Source: Burkholderiales bacterium | Lineage (GTDB): Bacteria > Pseudomonadota > Gammaproteobacteria > Burkholderiales > Burkholderiaceae_C | Direction: 5' to 3' | DNA: 64,000 nucleotides | Assembly: GCA_028868825.1 (NCBI GenBank) | Contig: JAGWTU010000002.1 | Span: 124,001 to 188,000 of the forward strand | In this document: positions 51,596 through 62,683 of the stretch, piece by piece | Numbering within the stretch: the first letter of the stretch is position 1 | Layout of the letters: the number at the start of each line of letters is the position of its first letter | Made by a program: the position numbers and the translations under genes | The notes under the pieces: generated by a model | Database searches by the model: none | Told to the model about the DNA's origin: nothing | What the model saw: only the letters and a program-made list of their open reading frames with translations

Positions 51596-52204
51596 ATGAA
51601 GCTCTACTACAGCCCCGGCGCCTGCTCGCTGAGCCCGCATATCGTGCTGCGCGAAAGCGGCCTGCCCTTCGATCTGGTGCTGGCCAGCACCAAGACCCAC
51701 AAGCTGCCCGACGGCAGCGACTACTACGCCATCAACCCCAAGGGCTATGTGCCGCTGCTCGAACTCGACGACGGTCAGCGCCTGTCCGAGGGCCCGGCGA
51801 TCGTCCAGTACGTCGCCGACCAGGTGCCGGCCAAGCAGCTCGCGCCGGCGGCCGGCACGATGGAGCGCTACCGCCTGATGGAATGGCTGAACTTCATCTC
51901 CACCGAGGTGCACAAGGGTTTCTCGCCGCTGTTCAACCCGGCCACGCCCGAGGACGCCAAGCCGATGGCGCGCCAGCGCGTCACCGACCGCCTGAGCTGG
52001 ATCGACACCCAGCTCGAGGGCCGCGACTGGCTCGTCGGCAGCCATTTCACCGGTGCCGACGCCTATCTGTTCGTCGTCTCGGGCTGGGCCGGCTACGTCG
52101 GCGTCGACATCTCGAACCTCAAGCGCCTGGCCGCCTACCGCGACCGCATCGCCGCGCGCCCGGCGGTGCAGGCGGCGATGAAGGCCGAGGGACTGCTGAA
52201 GTAA
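51596..52204 (+). CDS. gstA: Glutathione S-transferase
   Basis: MKLYYSPGACSLSPHIVLRESGLPFDLVLAS...INPKGYVPLLELDDGQRLSEGPAIVQYVAD. Confidence 0.93.
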   Translation: MKLYYSPGACSLSPHIVLRESGLPFDLVLASTKTHKLPDGSDYYAINPKGYVPLLELDDGQRLSEGPAIVQYVADQVPAKQLAPAAGTMERYRLMEWLNFISTEVHKGFSPLFNPATPEDAKPMARQRVTDRLSWIDTQLEGRDWLVGSHFTGADAYLFVVSGWAGYVGVDISNLKRLAAYRDRIAARPAVQAAMKAEGLLK

Positions 52205-53497
<1,293 letters not shown>

Positions 53498-53626
53498 CTT
53501 CTCTCCTCGGTTGTTCGGGTGCTGGGGGCGGCCAGTCTAGGGCCTGTTAACGCTATGGGAGCGCCCTCGGCGGCGGACTCGGCGCATACCCGTTAGGCTG
53601 ATGCCCGATCAACCACCGGGAACGCG

Positions 53627-54163
53627 ATGACGAAGGACAACCGGATCGACGCCTGGCTCGCCGACGAGGCGGCGGCCATCGAACGCACCGCGAACGGCCC
53701 CGGGCCCGGCGTCGCGCGGCCCGAGCAGGTGGCCGGGCTCAGCGGCCTGGATTTGATGCAGGCGTTGCGCGACGGCAGGCTGCCCTACGCGACGATCTCC
53801 AAGACGCTGGATTTCCGGCTCATCGAGATCGACCGCGGACGCGCCGTCTTCCAGGGCCGGCCCGGCGGCGGCCACCTCAACCCGATGGGTTCGGTGCATG
53901 GCGGCTGGTTCGCGACCCTGCTCGATTCGGCGCTCGGCTGCTCGGTGCACACGATGCGGCCCGCGGGCCGCGGCTACACGACGGCCGAACTGGGCGTGAA
54001 CATGGTGCGCGCCTTGACGCCGAAGGTGGCGCGCGTGCGCGCCGAAGGCCGGGTCATCCATTGCGGCCGCCAGCTCGCGACCGCCGAGGCGCGGCTCGTC
54101 GGACCCGACGGCACGCTGTACGCGCATGCGACGACGACCTGCCTCGTGTTCGAGACGGCTTGA
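53627..54163 (+). CDS. PaaI family thioesterase (hotdog fold)
   Basis: NPMGSVHGGWFATLLDSALGCSVHTMRPAGRGYTTAELGVNMVRALTP. Confidence 0.88.
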   Translation: MTKDNRIDAWLADEAAAIERTANGPGPGVARPEQVAGLSGLDLMQALRDGRLPYATISKTLDFRLIEIDRGRAVFQGRPGGGHLNPMGSVHGGWFATLLDSALGCSVHTMRPAGRGYTTAELGVNMVRALTPKVARVRAEGRVIHCGRQLATAEARLVGPDGTLYAHATTTCLVFETA

Positions 54164-54184
54164 ACGCCGGCGCGCCGCAAACCC

Positions 54185-54718
54185 ATGCCCCGTTACGTCG
54201 CCCTCTTCCGCGGCATCAATGTCGGCAAGGCCAAGCGCCTGGCGATGGCCGATCTGCGCGCCTTGTTCGTCGAACTCGGTTTTGCGGAAGTGCGCACGCT
54301 GCTCAACAGCGGCAACCTGATCTTCGATGCCGGCGCGGCGCCCGAGGCGGCGCAAGCCGCGCGCATCCGCACCGCCGTGGAGCGGCAACTCGGCGTCGAC
54401 GCGCTGGTGGTCGTCAAGTCGGCGGCGCAGATCGACGCGGCGATCCGGGAATGCCGGCTCGAGGCGCGGCTGACCGACCCGACGCATCTGCTCGTGCTGC
54501 TCGGCAACGACCCGCGCTCGCTCGGCGGCATCGCGGCGGTCGCCGGTCGCGTGCAGGTCGGCCGCGAGGCGGCTTATCTGTGGTGCGAAGGCGGCGTGCT
54601 CGCGGGCAAGACCGGTGCCGATGCCCTGCTGGGCCAGGGCGGCACCGCGACGACGCGCAACTGGGCGACGCTCGCGAAGATCCTCGCGCTGATGCATCCG
54701 GCGCAGCCGCTCCGCTGA
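54185..54718 (+). CDS. DUF1697 domain-containing protein
   Basis: MPRYVALFRGINVGKAKRLAMADLRALFVELGFAEVRTLLNSGNLIFDA. Confidence 0.92.
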   Translation: MPRYVALFRGINVGKAKRLAMADLRALFVELGFAEVRTLLNSGNLIFDAGAAPEAAQAARIRTAVERQLGVDALVVVKSAAQIDAAIRECRLEARLTDPTHLLVLLGNDPRSLGGIAAVAGRVQVGREAAYLWCEGGVLAGKTGADALLGQGGTATTRNWATLAKILALMHPAQPLR

Positions 54719-54929
54719 CGCCGGCCGACGCCGGCGGCGACGCGCGGCGCGGCGACGGCCGCTCGTCGAATTGAGCGCCGGCAGGTCCTCTTTTCGCCCG
54801 ACCGCCGGCAAGGCGCGGCCCGCACAGTAGCGGCAGCGCGCGGACAGGCAGGTCCGCGGGCGCCGGGCGTCCGGATCCGGCAGGCGCCTCGCCTCGCGAG
54901 GCAAGCGAGTTCCCAGTCCCGAGTCACGC

Positions 54930-55190
54930 ATGAAGAATCTGCAGCGCCTCGAATTCCTCGCGATGTACGTCGGCTCCGCGGCCCTGGTGGCCTTTCTGGC
55001 CGCCAGCCTGAGCTGGCCGCAGATCGCGACCTACTCCTGCCCTACGAGCGACGGTTTCGGCATCGAACAATGCGAAGCCGACGCCACGCTGGATGCCGCC
55101 GCTCCCGCGGTCGCATTCGAGCCGGCGCCGGCGCCGCGGGCCGGCACCGACGAACGCTCAGCGCCGAGCCTGGCGAGCGCCGCCGACTGA
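54930..55190 (+). CDS. Hypothetical small protein with one TM/signal segment
   Basis: MKNLQRLEFLAMYVGSAALVAFLAASLSWPQIATYSCPTSDGFGIEQCEAD. Confidence 0.5.
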   Translation: MKNLQRLEFLAMYVGSAALVAFLAASLSWPQIATYSCPTSDGFGIEQCEADATLDAAAPAVAFEPAPAPRAGTDERSAPSLASAAD

Positions 55191-55201
55191 GCGGACGGCG
55201 A

Positions 55202-55576
55202 TCAGGCCAGGTCCTCCCAGTAGAACGACTTCCAGGTATCGGCGCCATCGAGCAGCCGGATGCGGACATCGCCGATGACGGCGGGATCGAAGTTCCTGAT
55301 GTTGACACCCACGCGCCGAAACCGACTGCGGTCCAGCGGTTCCCAATGCGTCGTGCAGCCGCAATGCCGGCATCTGACGACGCGCAGCGTCCTGTCCCCT
55401 TGCATGTATTCGTCGGTCCGCTCCGGGTGTCCGACGACCTTCACCTCATCGACGTCGTAATACGCCCACAGGCTGCCCAACCTGCGGCAGATCGAACAAT
55501 TGCAGTTCGTGACCTCCTCGGGAGGCCGCGGAATTTCGACGCGCACGGACCCGCAATGGCATGTGGCTGAAAGCAC
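55202..55576 (-). CDS. GFA (glutathione-dependent formaldehyde-activating-like) family protein
   Basis: CHCGSVRVEIPRPPEEVTNCNCSICRRLGSLWAYYDVDEVKV...RCRHCGCTTHWEP. Confidence 0.92.
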   Translation of the reverse strand: MLSATCHCGSVRVEIPRPPEEVTNCNCSICRRLGSLWAYYDVDEVKVVGHPERTDEYMQGDRTLRVVRCRHCGCTTHWEPLDRSRFRRVGVNIRNFDPAVIGDVRIRLLDGADTWKSFYWEDLA

Positions 55577-55631
55577 GGCACCCTCCGAATCATGGGCTCA
55601 ATGAATCGGCGACGAATCGAATTCCTTCGAT

Positions 55632-56000
55632 CTATCGTTGGAGTCGTCCGCCGAATGCGACGCGCCCCCTTCCCGGTGGCGCATATTCGATGTGAATTCT
55701 ATCGACCGGGCGACCCAGGCAGAGCGACACCGCCTGCGCCAGCGCCGCGGCTTCGACGGTCCTGGTCTGCTCATCCGGCCATTCGGCATGCAGCACCTCG
55801 AGGAAGACCGGTAATTGGTCGCCGGCTACCGTGGTGCCGTTTTCCGCATAGGCATCCTCGCGAATCTCGGCCAGGCGCACCCAGACGCGCGCCACGCCTG
55901 CGCTCAGCACTTGCGCGATGGCGTCCGCGAGGACCTGGGCGATGCCCTCGGGCCAGGCACCGGATCCCGAGACGACAGGACGAACGTCGATGATGGGCAT
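55632..56000 (-). CDS. Tautomerase / MIF-like superfamily protein
   Basis: ATG at 56000: MPIIDVRPVVSGSGAWPEGIAQVLADAIAQVLSAGVARVWVRLAEI. Confidence 0.72.
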   Translation of the reverse strand: MPIIDVRPVVSGSGAWPEGIAQVLADAIAQVLSAGVARVWVRLAEIREDAYAENGTTVAGDQLPVFLEVLHAEWPDEQTRTVEAAALAQAVSLCLGRPVDRIHIEYAPPGRGRVAFGGRLQR

Positions 56001-56275
56001 GGGACCCTCTCCAGCGCCAAGCCTAAGTTTTGCGCCACGCTCCATTGCTTGCATTTCGACCGTGCCTTTGCATAACACGCATCGCTGAACTCGGCACGCT
56101 CGAAAATGCCTCGTTGCCGCAAACAAGGTCGCTGCATTAAGCCCCATTTTCCCGTATGTCGGGCCCAAGACGCCCCATGGCCCCATCCAGACAACGACCA
56201 GGCTTTGCGCAATCTGACCCCCGCGATGCTCGACCGGTCATCCGCGGGCGCCAAGACCGCCGCAGGCCACGACCC

Positions 56276-56529
56276 GTGCCTCGCGCCGGGCGGCGCCCGG
56301 CCGGGGCGAGTTGCGGCGAGGAGGAGCGCAGGTTCGGGGTCGGCGCGCGCAGCGCGCTTCGTCATCAAGCTCGTCGCGTCTGTTTGAGCGTAGCGAACGA
56401 CGTGAGCGCAGCGAGTTCAGCGACGCGACCCCGGGCCGAGCACCGCACTGGAGTCGGCGCGCAGCGACGACCGTCGCAGCCCGAGCCCCGGCCGGGCGCC
56501 GCCCGGCGCGAGGCACAGCGCGGACAAAG
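56276..56529. repeat. Palindromic repeat element, copy B
   Basis: 32-bp perfect inverted arms 56276-56307 / 56485-56516 around core tgtttgagcgtagcgaacgacgtgagcgcagcgagttc at 56381-56418 (1 mismatch to copy A core). Confidence 0.9.
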
Positions 56530-56537
56530 TTCCCCCC

Positions 56538-57056
56538 TCACCCCGCCTTCCGCACCCTCCGCCTCGGCGCCGCCCCCTCCCCCGCCAGCACCAGCGGCGT
56601 CTGCGCCTTCACCTCCTTGAGCACGATGCTCGAGCGCAGGTGCGTCACGCCGGGAAGCTTGAACAGCGTCTCGTGCAGCAACTGCTCGTAGCGCTGGATG
56701 CCGCTGCAGTGCACCGTCAGCACATAGTCCGACTGCCCCGTGGTCGAGACGCAGCCGACGATGTGCGGGCAGACCTGCACGGCGCGCTCGAAGCGCTGCA
56801 CGAGATCCTCGCTGTGCTGGCCGAGGTTGACCTCGACGAGCACGCTCAGGCCCAGCCCCACCTGCTCGCGGTCGACCAGCGCCGTGTAGCCGCGGATCAC
56901 GCCCGCCTCCTCCATCTCGCGGATGCGCTTCCAGCAAGGCGTGGCCGAGAGGCCGACGCGCTCGGCGAGCTGCTGGATCGTCTGGCGCGAATCGCGCTGC
57001 AGCTCGTCGAGGAGCCTCAGGCCGTACGCGTCGATGGAAATTTCCTTCTTCTTCAT
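56538..57056 (-). CDS. Lrp/AsnC family transcriptional regulator
   Basis: ISIDAYGLRLLDELQRDSRQTIQQLAERVGLSATPCWKRIREMEEAGVIRGYTALVD. Confidence 0.94.
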   Translation of the reverse strand: MKKKEISIDAYGLRLLDELQRDSRQTIQQLAERVGLSATPCWKRIREMEEAGVIRGYTALVDREQVGLGLSVLVEVNLGQHSEDLVQRFERAVQVCPHIVGCVSTTGQSDYVLTVHCSGIQRYEQLLHETLFKLPGVTHLRSSIVLKEVKAQTPLVLAGEGAAPRRRVRKAG

Positions 57057-57147
57057 GAGCGTTCTGGAGATTGTTCGACTCCAATTTCTGGCAATCCCTA
57101 TCGTATTCGAGAAGACATTACTCGCGTCTTGGAACAACAATCCTGCG

Positions 57148-60100
57148 ATGGACAGCCCGACCATCGCCCTCGCCCGCCCCGATTACCGCCTCGCCGACGC
57201 GCTCTGGGCGCCCTCGGGAACGGTGTACATCACCGGCACCCAGGCCCTCGTGCGGCTGATGCTGATGCAGCGCGCCCGCGACGCCGCGGCGGATCTCGCC
57301 ACCCAAGGCTTCGTCAGCGGCTACCGCGGCTCGCCGCTGGGCATGGTCGACCAGGCGATCTGGAAGGCCGGCGAGCGCTTCGGCGACGCCGGCATCCGCT
57401 TCGTGCCGGCGATCAACGAGGAGCTCGCCGCCACCCAGGTGCTGGGCACGCAGCGCGTCGAGAGCGACCCCGAGCGCACCGTCGCCGGCGTGTTCGCGAT
57501 GTGGTACGGCAAGGGCCCCGGCGTCGACCGCGCCGGCGACGCGATCAAGCATGGCAATGCCTATGGTTCGTCGCCGCATGGCGGCGTGCTCGTCGTCGCC
57601 GGCGACGACCATGGCTGCGTCTCGTCGTCGATGCCGCACCAGAGCGACCAGGCGTTCCAGGCCTGGCAGATGCCGATCGTCGCGCCGGCCAATGTCGCCG
57701 AGATGCTCGAATTCGGCCTCTACGGCTGGGCGCTGTCGCGCTACTCGGGCTGTTGGGTCGGCTACACGGCGCTGTCCGAGGTCGTCGAGAGCGCCGGCAC
57801 CGTCGACCTCGACGCGATCAACACGGCCGCCGCAGCCTGGGCCGATGCCGCGACCGTGGCCGCGCGCAGCGGCCACCGCGCACCGGCCGACGGCCTGCAT
57901 TACCGCTGGCCCGACCTGCCGTCGCTGCGCATCGAATCGCGCCTGGCCGACAAGCTGGCGGCGGTGGCGGCCTTCGCCGGCGTGAATTCGATCGACCGCC
58001 TCGTCATCGCCGCGCCGCGCGCGCGTGTGGGCATCGTCACCTGCGGCAAGGCGCATTACGACCTGATGGAGGTGCTGCGCCGGCTCGCGATCACGCCGGC
58101 GATGCTCGCCGATGTCGGCGTGCGGCTGTACAAGGTCGGCCTCGCGTTCCCGCTCGAGCGCCAGCGCATGGCGGCCTTCGCCGACGGCCTGCAGGAGATC
58201 CTCGTCATCGAGGAAAAGGGCCCGGTCGTCGAGAACCAGCTGCGCGAGATCTATTACAACGCCGCGATCCGCCCCGTCATCGTCGGCAAGCGTGACGCCG
58301 AGGGCGCGCCGCTGGTCTCCGCTTTGGGCGAGCTGCGGCCGTCGAAGCTGATCGAGATCGTCGCCCATTGGCTCGAGCGCCATTACCCGCGCCATGCCGG
58401 CCTCGGCGAACATCTGCAGCATGTGCGCGACTTCACCGCGCCGGCGCTGCTGTCCAACGCCGGCGACGCCGTCAAGCGCGTGCCGTATTTCTGCGCCGGC
58501 TGCCCGCACAACACCTCGACGCGCGTGCCCGAGGGCTCGACGGCGCGCGCCGGCATCGGCTGCCATTTCATGGCCAACTGGATGGACCGCAGCACGGCCG
58601 GGCTGATCCAGATGGGCGGCGAGGGCGTCGACTGGGTCTCGCACTCGATGTTCACGAAGACGCCGCATGTGTTCCAGAACCTCGGCGATGGCACCTATTA
58701 CCACTCGGGCTATCTCGCGATCCGCCAGGCCGTGGCGGCGAAGGCGACGCTGACCTACAAGATCCTGTTCAACGACGCCGTCGCGATGACCGGCGGCCAG
58801 CCGGTCGACGGCAAGATCTCGGTCGACGCGATCGCGCGCCAGGTCGAGAGCGAGGGCGTGCAGCGCGTCGTCGTCGTCAGCGACGACATCGCCAAGTACG
58901 ACGCGATCAAGCAGCGCTTCCCCGCCGGCACCGAATTCCACGACCGCGCCGAACTCGACGCCGTGCAGCGCCGCTTGCGCGAGATTCCCGGCGTCACCGT
59001 GCTGATCTACGAGCAGACCTGCGCGGCCGAGAAGCGGCGCCGGCGCAAGCATGGCGAGCTCGCCGAGGCACCGAAGCGCATCTTCATCAACGAGGCCGTC
59101 TGCGAAGGCTGCGGCGATTGCAGCGTGCAGAGCAACTGCGTCGCCGTGCTCCCGCACGAGACGCCCTTCGGCCGCAAGCGCCGCATCGACCAGACGGCCT
59201 GCAACCAGGATTACAGCTGCGCGCTCGGCTTCTGCCCGAGCTTCGTCAGCGTGCGCGGCGCATCGCTGCGCCGGCGCAGCGGCATCGCCGCTGGTGCCAA
59301 GGAGGCGCTGCTGGCGCGCGTCGCCGCGCTGCCGCAGCCCCCGGCGCATGACTGGGATGCGCCCTGGGACCTGCTCGTCACGGGGGTCGGCGGCACCGGC
59401 GTCGTCACCGTCGGCGCCGTCGTCGCGATGGCGGCGCATCTCGAGGCGAAATCCGCGAGCGTGCTCGACTTCATGGGCTTCGCGCAGAAGGGCGGCTCGG
59501 TGCTGAGCTTCGTGCGCATCGCCGACCGGCCCGAGCGGCTGAACCAGGTCCGCATCGACACCCAGCAGGCCGATGCGGTGCTGGCCTGCGACCTCGTCGT
59601 CGGCGCCTCGGCCGAGGCGCTGCAGGCGGTGCGCCATGGCCGCACGCGCATCCTCGCCAACACCCATGGCATCCCGGTCGCCGAGTCGCTGCGCAACCCC
59701 GACGCCGAGCTGATGGAGAACGAGCTGCTGGCGAAGATGCGCTTCGTCGCCGGCGACGACCGCGTCGAGACCTTCGACGCCCAGGATCTGGCCGAGGAAT
59801 TCCTCGGCGGCACGCAGACGGCGAATGTGCTGGCGCTGGGCTGCGCCTGGCAGCGCGGGCTGGTGCCGCTGTCGCTGGCGGCGATGGAGCAGGCGCTGCG
59901 GCTGAACGGCGTCGCCGTCGAGGCGAACCTGCTGGCGTTTTCGATCGGGCGGCTGGCGATCGGCGACGCGGCGGCGCTGCGCTCGCTGCGCGCCGGCGCC
60001 GGCGACGCTGCAGCCGACGAGACGCTCGAAGCGCTGCTCGAGCGCGCCCGCACGCATCTGACCGGCTACCAGGACGCCGCCTGGGCGCGCCGCTTCGAGG

Positions 60101-60741
60101 CGACGCTGGCGCCGCTGCGCGAGCGCGAGCAGGCCCTCGCCGGCCCCGGCGCGGCGCTGCCGTTGACGCAGGCCGCCGCGCGCAGCCTGCTCAAGCTGAT
60201 GAGCTACAAGGACGAGTACGAGGTCGCGCGGCTGTACACCGACGGCCGCTTCAAGGCCCAGCTCGAGGCGCAGTTCGAAGGCGATCTGACGCTGCAGTTC
60301 CACATGGCGCCGCCGCTGATCGCCAAGTCGCGCGATGGCCAGCCGCCGCGCAAGGTCACGCTCGGCCCCTGGCTGATGGGCGGTTTGCGCTGGCTCGCGA
60401 AGGCCAAGCGGCTGCGCGGCACGGCCTTCGATCCCTTCGGCCGCACGCAAGAGCGCCGCATCGAGCGCGAGCTGATCGCGCAATACGAGGCGCGGTTGCG
60501 CGAGCTGACCGCAATGCTCGACACGCTGCAAGCCGAGCCTGCCAAGGCGGCGCTGGCGCTGCAGATCGCCGCGCTGCCGCTGGCTATCCGCGGCTACGGC
60601 CATGTCAAGCTCGCGAACCTGGCGCTGGCACGCGCCCGCGAGGCCGAACTGCTGCACCGTCTGGCGCCGCAGCGCTATCCGAAGCCGCAGACGCCGGCGC
60701 AGGCCGGGCAGTTCAAGGGCGCCGCCGTCGTCGCCGGTTGA
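57148..60741 (+). CDS. Indolepyruvate ferredoxin oxidoreductase family protein
   Basis: 1198 aa; GFVSGYRGSPLGMVDQAIW, AGCPHNTSTRVPEGS, FINEAVCEGCGDCSVQSNCVAV, LVTGVGGTGVVTVGAVVAMAAHLE. Confidence 0.94.
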   Translation: MDSPTIALARPDYRLADALWAPSGTVYITGTQALVRLMLMQRARDAAADLATQGFVSGYRGSPLGMVDQAIWKAGERFGDAGIRFVPAINEELAATQVLGTQRVESDPERTVAGVFAMWYGKGPGVDRAGDAIKHGNAYGSSPHGGVLVVAGDDHGCVSSSMPHQSDQAFQAWQMPIVAPANVAEMLEFGLYGWALSRYSGCWVGYTALSEVVESAGTVDLDAINTAAAAWADAATVAARSGHRAPADGLHYRWPDLPSLRIESRLADKLAAVAAFAGVNSIDRLVIAAPRARVGIVTCGKAHYDLMEVLRRLAITPAMLADVGVRLYKVGLAFPLERQRMAAFADGLQEILVIEEKGPVVENQLREIYYNAAIRPVIVGKRDAEGAPLVSALGELRPSKLIEIVAHWLERHYPRHAGLGEHLQHVRDFTAPALLSNAGDAVKRVPYFCAGCPHNTSTRVPEGSTARAGIGCHFMANWMDRSTAGLIQMGGEGVDWVSHSMFTKTPHVFQNLGDGTYYHSGYLAIRQAVAAKATLTYKILFNDAVAMTGGQPVDGKISVDAIARQVESEGVQRVVVVSDDIAKYDAIKQRFPAGTEFHDRAELDAVQRRLREIPGVTVLIYEQTCAAEKRRRRKHGELAEAPKRIFINEAVCEGCGDCSVQSNCVAVLPHETPFGRKRRIDQTACNQDYSCALGFCPSFVSVRGASLRRRSGIAAGAKEALLARVAALPQPPAHDWDAPWDLLVTGVGGTGVVTVGAVVAMAAHLEAKSASVLDFMGFAQKGGSVLSFVRIADRPERLNQVRIDTQQADAVLACDLVVGASAEALQAVRHGRTRILANTHGIPVAESLRNPDAELMENELLAKMRFVAGDDRVETFDAQDLAEEFLGGTQTANVLALGCAWQRGLVPLSLAAMEQALRLNGVAVEANLLAFSIGRLAIGDAAALRSLRAGAGDAAADETLEALLERARTHLTGYQDAAWARRFEATLAPLREREQALAGPGAALPLTQAAARSLLKLMSYKDEYEVARLYTDGRFKAQLEAQFEGDLTLQFHMAPPLIAKSRDGQPPRKVTLGPWLMGGLRWLAKAKRLRGTAFDPFGRTQERRIERELIAQYEARLRELTAMLDTLQAEPAKAALALQIAALPLAIRGYGHVKLANLALARAREAELLHRLAPQRYPKPQTPAQAGQFKGAAVVAG

Positions 60742-60846
60742 ACGCGGGGTCGGGGTCGCGGCCCCGGATTCACGGACCGGGGTCGCGCCCGATGGCGGCG
60801 GCGTCGAAACCAGCGATCATCGGCACCCGCGCACCCCCCTGACCCG

Positions 60847-61953
60847 ATGCCGTCACCGTTGCCCGCCCCAGCCGCCACCGCACTCGACTTCGACGACGTG
60901 CCCTTCCGCGGCATCGTCGAGCAGTCACTGGCGGGCGTCTATGTCGTGCTCGACGAGCGCTTCATGTACGCCAACGACCGCTTCGCGGCGATGTTCGGCT
61001 ACCCGCGCGACGAGTTCATCGGCCGCCGCATGGTCGATTGCGTCACCGCCGATTCGGCCGCCGAGGTCATGCGCAACTACCACCGCCGCATCAGCGGCGA
61101 GGTGCGCGCGATCCATTACCAGACCAAGGGGCTGCGCAAGGACGGCGCCATCGTCCACCTCGAGCTCCACGCCTCGCGCGTCGAATGCCGCGGCCGGCCG
61201 GCGCTGGCCGGCGTCGCGCTCGACATCACCGAACGCGTGCTCGCGCAGGAGGCGCTGCGCGAGTCGAGCGCGCAGCTGCAGGCGCTGGCGCACCGGCTGA
61301 CCACGGCGCAGGAGGTTGAGCGGGCGCGGCTGGCGCGCGATGTCCACGACCTGCTCGGCGGCATGCTCAGCTCGGCCAAGTTCGACGTCTCGCGCATCGT
61401 CCGCCGCACCGCGGCGCCGGGGCAGGAGGAGCTGCATGGCATCGCGAGCGAGCTCGTCGAGCTGCTGCAGGAGACCATCGTCCAGGCGCGATCGATTTCC
61501 GAGGGGCTGCACCCGGCCGCGATCGAGCTGCTGGGACTCGGCGCCGCGCTGCGGCAGATGATGGACCGCTACGCCGCACGCCACGAGATCGAGGTCGTGA
61601 CGCAGACGCCGGGCGAACGGCTGAACCTGACGGTCGAGGTCGCGACGCAGATCTACCGCATCGCCCAGGAGGCGCTGACGAACGTCTCGCGCCATGCGCA
61701 GGCCAGCCGCGTCGAGCTGGCGCTGGCAGCCGCCGACGGTCGCTACACGCTGAGCCTGCGCGACGACGGCCGCGGCCTCGCCGCGGTGCCGCGGCGGCCG
61801 GGATCGATCGGACTCTTCAGCATGGCCGAGCGGGCGCGCGAGATCGGCGCCGAGTTGCGCGTCGCCGGGCATCCGGGAGGCGGCACCGAGGTCACGCTGA
61901 GCGGGCCGCTGCAGCCGCCGCCCGCGCGCCTCGAGGCGGAGGCCCCGCGATGA
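60847..61953 (+). CDS. PAS-domain sensor histidine kinase (HisKA_3/NarX-type)
   Basis: ERARLARDVHDLLGGMLSSAKFDVSRIVRR...IYRIAQEALTNVSRHAQASRVEL...SIGLFSMAERAREIGAELRV. Confidence 0.93.
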   Translation: MPSPLPAPAATALDFDDVPFRGIVEQSLAGVYVVLDERFMYANDRFAAMFGYPRDEFIGRRMVDCVTADSAAEVMRNYHRRISGEVRAIHYQTKGLRKDGAIVHLELHASRVECRGRPALAGVALDITERVLAQEALRESSAQLQALAHRLTTAQEVERARLARDVHDLLGGMLSSAKFDVSRIVRRTAAPGQEELHGIASELVELLQETIVQARSISEGLHPAAIELLGLGAALRQMMDRYAARHEIEVVTQTPGERLNLTVEVATQIYRIAQEALTNVSRHAQASRVELALAAADGRYTLSLRDDGRGLAAVPRRPGSIGLFSMAERAREIGAELRVAGHPGGGTEVTLSGPLQPPPARLEAEAPR

Positions 61954-62564
61954 TCGACCTGCTGCTCGTCGACGACCACCGCATCTTCCGCGCCGGCATG
62001 GTCCGGCTCGTCTCCGACGAGCCCGACATCCGCGTCGCCGGCGAGGCCGGCGACGGCGCGAGCGCGCTGGCGATGATCCGCGCCCACCGCTACGACGTCG
62101 TGCTGATGGACATCAACATGGGCGCGCGCAACGGCCTCGACACGCTCACCGCTCTGCGCGCCGAGCAGCCGCGGCTGCCGGTGATCATGCTGTCGATGTA
62201 CGTCGAGTCGCAATACGCGCGGCTGGCGCTGAAGCTGCGCGCCAACGCCTATCTGTCCAAGGACACGAGCCCCGAGGAGCTGATGGCGGCCGTGCGCCAT
62301 GTCGCCGGCGGCGGCGTCTATGTCAGCCCGGGCTTCAATGTCGCCGACAACACGCCGGCCACCGCGCATGCCGCGCTGACGCCGCGCGAGATGGAGGTGA
62401 TGCTGAAGATCGCCCGCGGCGTGCCGCTGACCGAGATCGGCAGCCAGCTCTGCCTGAGCGTGAAGACGGTCGGCTCGCACCGCAGCCGCATCCTCGTCAA
62501 GCTCGGCCTGGCGAGCAACGCCGAACTCGTGCAGTACGCGATGCGCCAGGGCCTGGTCGACTGA
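61950..62564 (+). CDS. NarL/LuxR family response regulator
   Basis: MIDLLLVDDHRIFRAGMVRLVSDEPDIRV...VLMDINMGARNGLDTL...LTPREMEVMLKIARGVPLTEIGSQLCLSVKTVGSHRSRIL; ATGA overlap with kinase. Confidence 0.95.
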   Translation: MIDLLLVDDHRIFRAGMVRLVSDEPDIRVAGEAGDGASALAMIRAHRYDVVLMDINMGARNGLDTLTALRAEQPRLPVIMLSMYVESQYARLALKLRANAYLSKDTSPEELMAAVRHVAGGGVYVSPGFNVADNTPATAHAALTPREMEVMLKIARGVPLTEIGSQLCLSVKTVGSHRSRILVKLGLASNAELVQYAMRQGLVD

Positions 62565-62683
62565 CCGGATCCTATCTCGGTGTTAACCCGCAGTCCGGCT
62601 CAGAACACCGCACCTGACGCGAAAGCACCGCGCTCCTTACCATAGCGTGTTGCATCGCCCGCTTTCATCCGAGAGGCTCCCCC

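Noticed and set aside
57118-60657. 1179-aa minus-strand ORF
   Set aside because: Antisense to the well-supported indolepyruvate oxidoreductase; low-complexity R/A/H-rich translation typical of GC-rich shadow frames.
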